Assembly: GCA_937907405.1 (NCBI GenBank)
Contig: CALCIC010000046.1
Span: forward strand, 1 to 7,307
DNA from: an uncultured Isosphaeraceae bacterium
Lineage (GTDB): Bacteria > Planctomycetota > Planctomycetia > Isosphaerales > Isosphaeraceae
Reading direction: 5' to 3'
DNA: 7,307 nt
The position numbers were made by a program, and so were the translations under genes. This document shows positions 6,128-7,307 of this stretch, one piece after another (within the stretch, counting starts at the first letter, position 1; each line of letters starts with the position of its first letter). The notes beneath the pieces were generated by a model, which was not told the origin of the DNA, ran no database searches, and saw only the letters and a program-made list of their open reading frames with translations.

Positions 6128-7307
6128 ATGAACATCTTGATTATCGGCGACGGCGAGGACGAACGCGACTGGGCCGACTGGGCGATCGAACAGGACGGAC
6201 TCGACGTGATCGCCGTCCATCCGGGGTTCGCGCCCGGCTCGCCGTTCGACGACGACGCGATCGCGGATCTCGACGAGGCCCTCGCCGCGCCGGGGCTGGA
6301 CGCGGCGATCATCGGCGGGCCCGTCGCCGAGCGGGCCGAGGCGCTCCGACGCGCGGCGGCCGAGGGGCTCGCCGTCGTCTGCCTTCATCCGCCGGGCCTG
6401 GATTCCGAGGCGTTCTACCAGATCGCGATGAGTCGGCAAGAGACGGGCGCGGTGGTCGTCCCCGATCTTCCGCTCCGGCTTCATCCCGGAGTCGACCGGC
6501 TCCGCGCGGCGATCGCCGACGGCTCGCTCGGCGCGTTCCGGACGATCCGCCACGAGGCGGCCGTCGAGGCCCACGACGACCTCGTCCGCGTCGGCTTCTC
6601 CCGCGCCGTCGACGTCGTCCGGGCGGTGCTCGGCGAGATCGAGGCGCTCACCGCCAGCGGCGACCCGCCCGGCGTGAGTCCCGAACATGAGCTGATCGTC
6701 CACCTCCGCGCCGAGGGGGGCCGTCGCGCCGAGATCCGGCTCCCCTCCGAGACCGCCCGCCTGACCCTCGTCGGCGCGCTCGGATCGCTGACGCTCGAAT
6801 ACGACCCGCGCTTCGAACGTCCGGCGCGGTTGATCCAGCGGACGTCGGGACGCAACGACGAACAGGCGACGGACCTCGGGCCCTGGGACGCCCGCGCCGC
6901 CGTCTTCGACTCGCTTCGCGCCGCGAGGGCGCTTGAGGCCGACGCCGACGTCCGCCTCGCCCCCGCGCCCAACCTCCACGACGGCACCCGATCGATGGAG
7001 TTGACCGAGGCCGTCGTCCGCAGCCTCCGCCGCGGCCGGACCGTCGACCTTCACTATGAGCGGATCAGCGAGGCGGCCAGCTTCAAGTCGGTCATGACCT
7101 CGGCCGGCTGCATGCTCCTGCTGGGCTCGCTGGTCGTGCTCCCCCTGGCCCTCGCCGGCCCGGCGCTCGGGTTCAACCAGTCGATCTACGCCGCCTATCT
7201 GATCCTCCCGCTCCTGATCCTGTTCGCCGCCCTCCAGTTGTTCCGGTTCGGCATCAAGCCCGACCCGAGCCGCCAGGCCGACGACCTCGACCAACCGGGG
7301 CCGCCGC
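6128..7307 (+). CDS. Gfo/Idh/MocA-like protein with C-terminal membrane anchor (3' end beyond window)
   Basis: The frame is open from the ATG at 6128 to the window edge (393 codons, no stop). AAGGA (6112-6116) lies 11 nt upstream. The N-terminal part (about 1-115) has a Rossmann-like order beginning MNILIIGDG. Its glycine pattern is incomplete compared with GxGxxG. VVCLHPPGLDSEAF (83-96) lines up with the VLCEKPLALS motif of the family, with Leu86 and His87 in place of Glu and Lys. GFSRAVDVVRAVLGE (156-170) lines up with the GGHxxD segment, with Arg159 in place of the His. A region near HDGTRSMELTEAVVRSLRRG is typical of the family C-terminus. Two membrane helices follow (about 327-348 and 353-374), then a polar tail. 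The fold assignment is reasonably firm, but NAD(P)-dependent dehydrogenase activity is doubtful given the lost motif residues. It is divergent from ribF across 135 bp, and no functional link is apparent. Confidence 0.75.
   Translation, partial: MNILIIGDGEDERDWADWAIEQDGLDVIAVHPGFAPGSPFDDDAIADLDEALAAPGLDAAIIGGPVAERAEALRRAAAEGLAVVCLHPPGLDSEAFYQIAMSRQETGAVVVPDLPLRLHPGVDRLRAAIADGSLGAFRTIRHEAAVEAHDDLVRVGFSRAVDVVRAVLGEIEALTASGDPPGVSPEHELIVHLRAEGGRRAEIRLPSETARLTLVGALGSLTLEYDPRFERPARLIQRTSGRNDEQATDLGPWDARAAVFDSLRAARALEADADVRLAPAPNLHDGTRSMELTEAVVRSLRRGRTVDLHYERISEAASFKSVMTSAGCMLLLGSLVVLPLALAGPALGFNQSIYAAYLILPLLILFAALQLFRFGIKPDPSRQADDLDQPGPP

Noticed and set aside
5993..7294. Minus-strand extension of the ribF frame to 745 codons
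   Set aside because: RibF similarity begins at the GTG at 5992. The extension is antisense to the Gfo/Idh/MocA-like gene and crosses the divergent promoter region.

Overview
The window is high-GC DNA that looks chromosomal and most likely comes from a planctomycete of the Isosphaeraceae type. The evidence is the mix of genes: a DUF1080 (3-keto-disaccharide hydrolase-like) protein, a planctomycete-style ECF sigma factor, a Ser/Thr kinase with the N-terminal extension usual in that phylum, a PEP-CTERM exported protein, and a Gfo/Idh/MocA-like protein with a C-terminal membrane anchor. The lineage is inferred from protein families, not from a marker gene.

Layout. 125-826 (+) encodes a secreted DUF1080 protein. 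928-1539 (+) encodes an intact ECF sigma factor, whose stop overlaps the start of a broken kinase gene (1533-1659). A gene-free stretch carries a good sigma70-type promoter (1752-1780) for a PEP-CTERM protein gene (1986-2642), which ends in a hairpin terminator (2655-2683). Next come an extended -10 promoter candidate (2828-2836), a frameshifted and truncated isochorismatase-family hydrolase (2900-3099), and the 3' tail of a second sigma gene (about 3101-3214). That tail runs into an intact Ser/Thr kinase gene (3208-5046). On the minus strand, ribF (5057-5992) converges on the kinase gene with a 10-bp gap. A Gfo/Idh/MocA-like gene is divergent from ribF (6128 to beyond the right edge).

The most informative structure is a duplicated sigma-kinase cassette. 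Copy A keeps the whole sigma gene and has lost almost all of the kinase. Copy B has lost almost all of the sigma gene and keeps the whole kinase. The two copies align without gaps across the sigma/kinase junction (offset 1675 bp, 73 of 82 bases identical). They align again 179 bp later in the kinase N-terminal region (offset 1854 bp, 88 of 98 identical). Between them, one functional sigma/kinase pair's worth of genes survives, now split by about 1.7 kb holding the PEP-CTERM gene and a hydrolase remnant. The kinase has lost its original upstream partner and probably its original promoter.

RibF makes FMN and FAD and is a housekeeping enzyme. The DUF1080, PEP-CTERM and Gfo/Idh/MocA-like genes show no evident pathway link to each other. 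I see no defence system, CRISPR array, RNA gene or intact transposon. I do not find a clearly new biological system. The reciprocal gene decay and the motif-degenerate oxidoreductase are the points worth following up.
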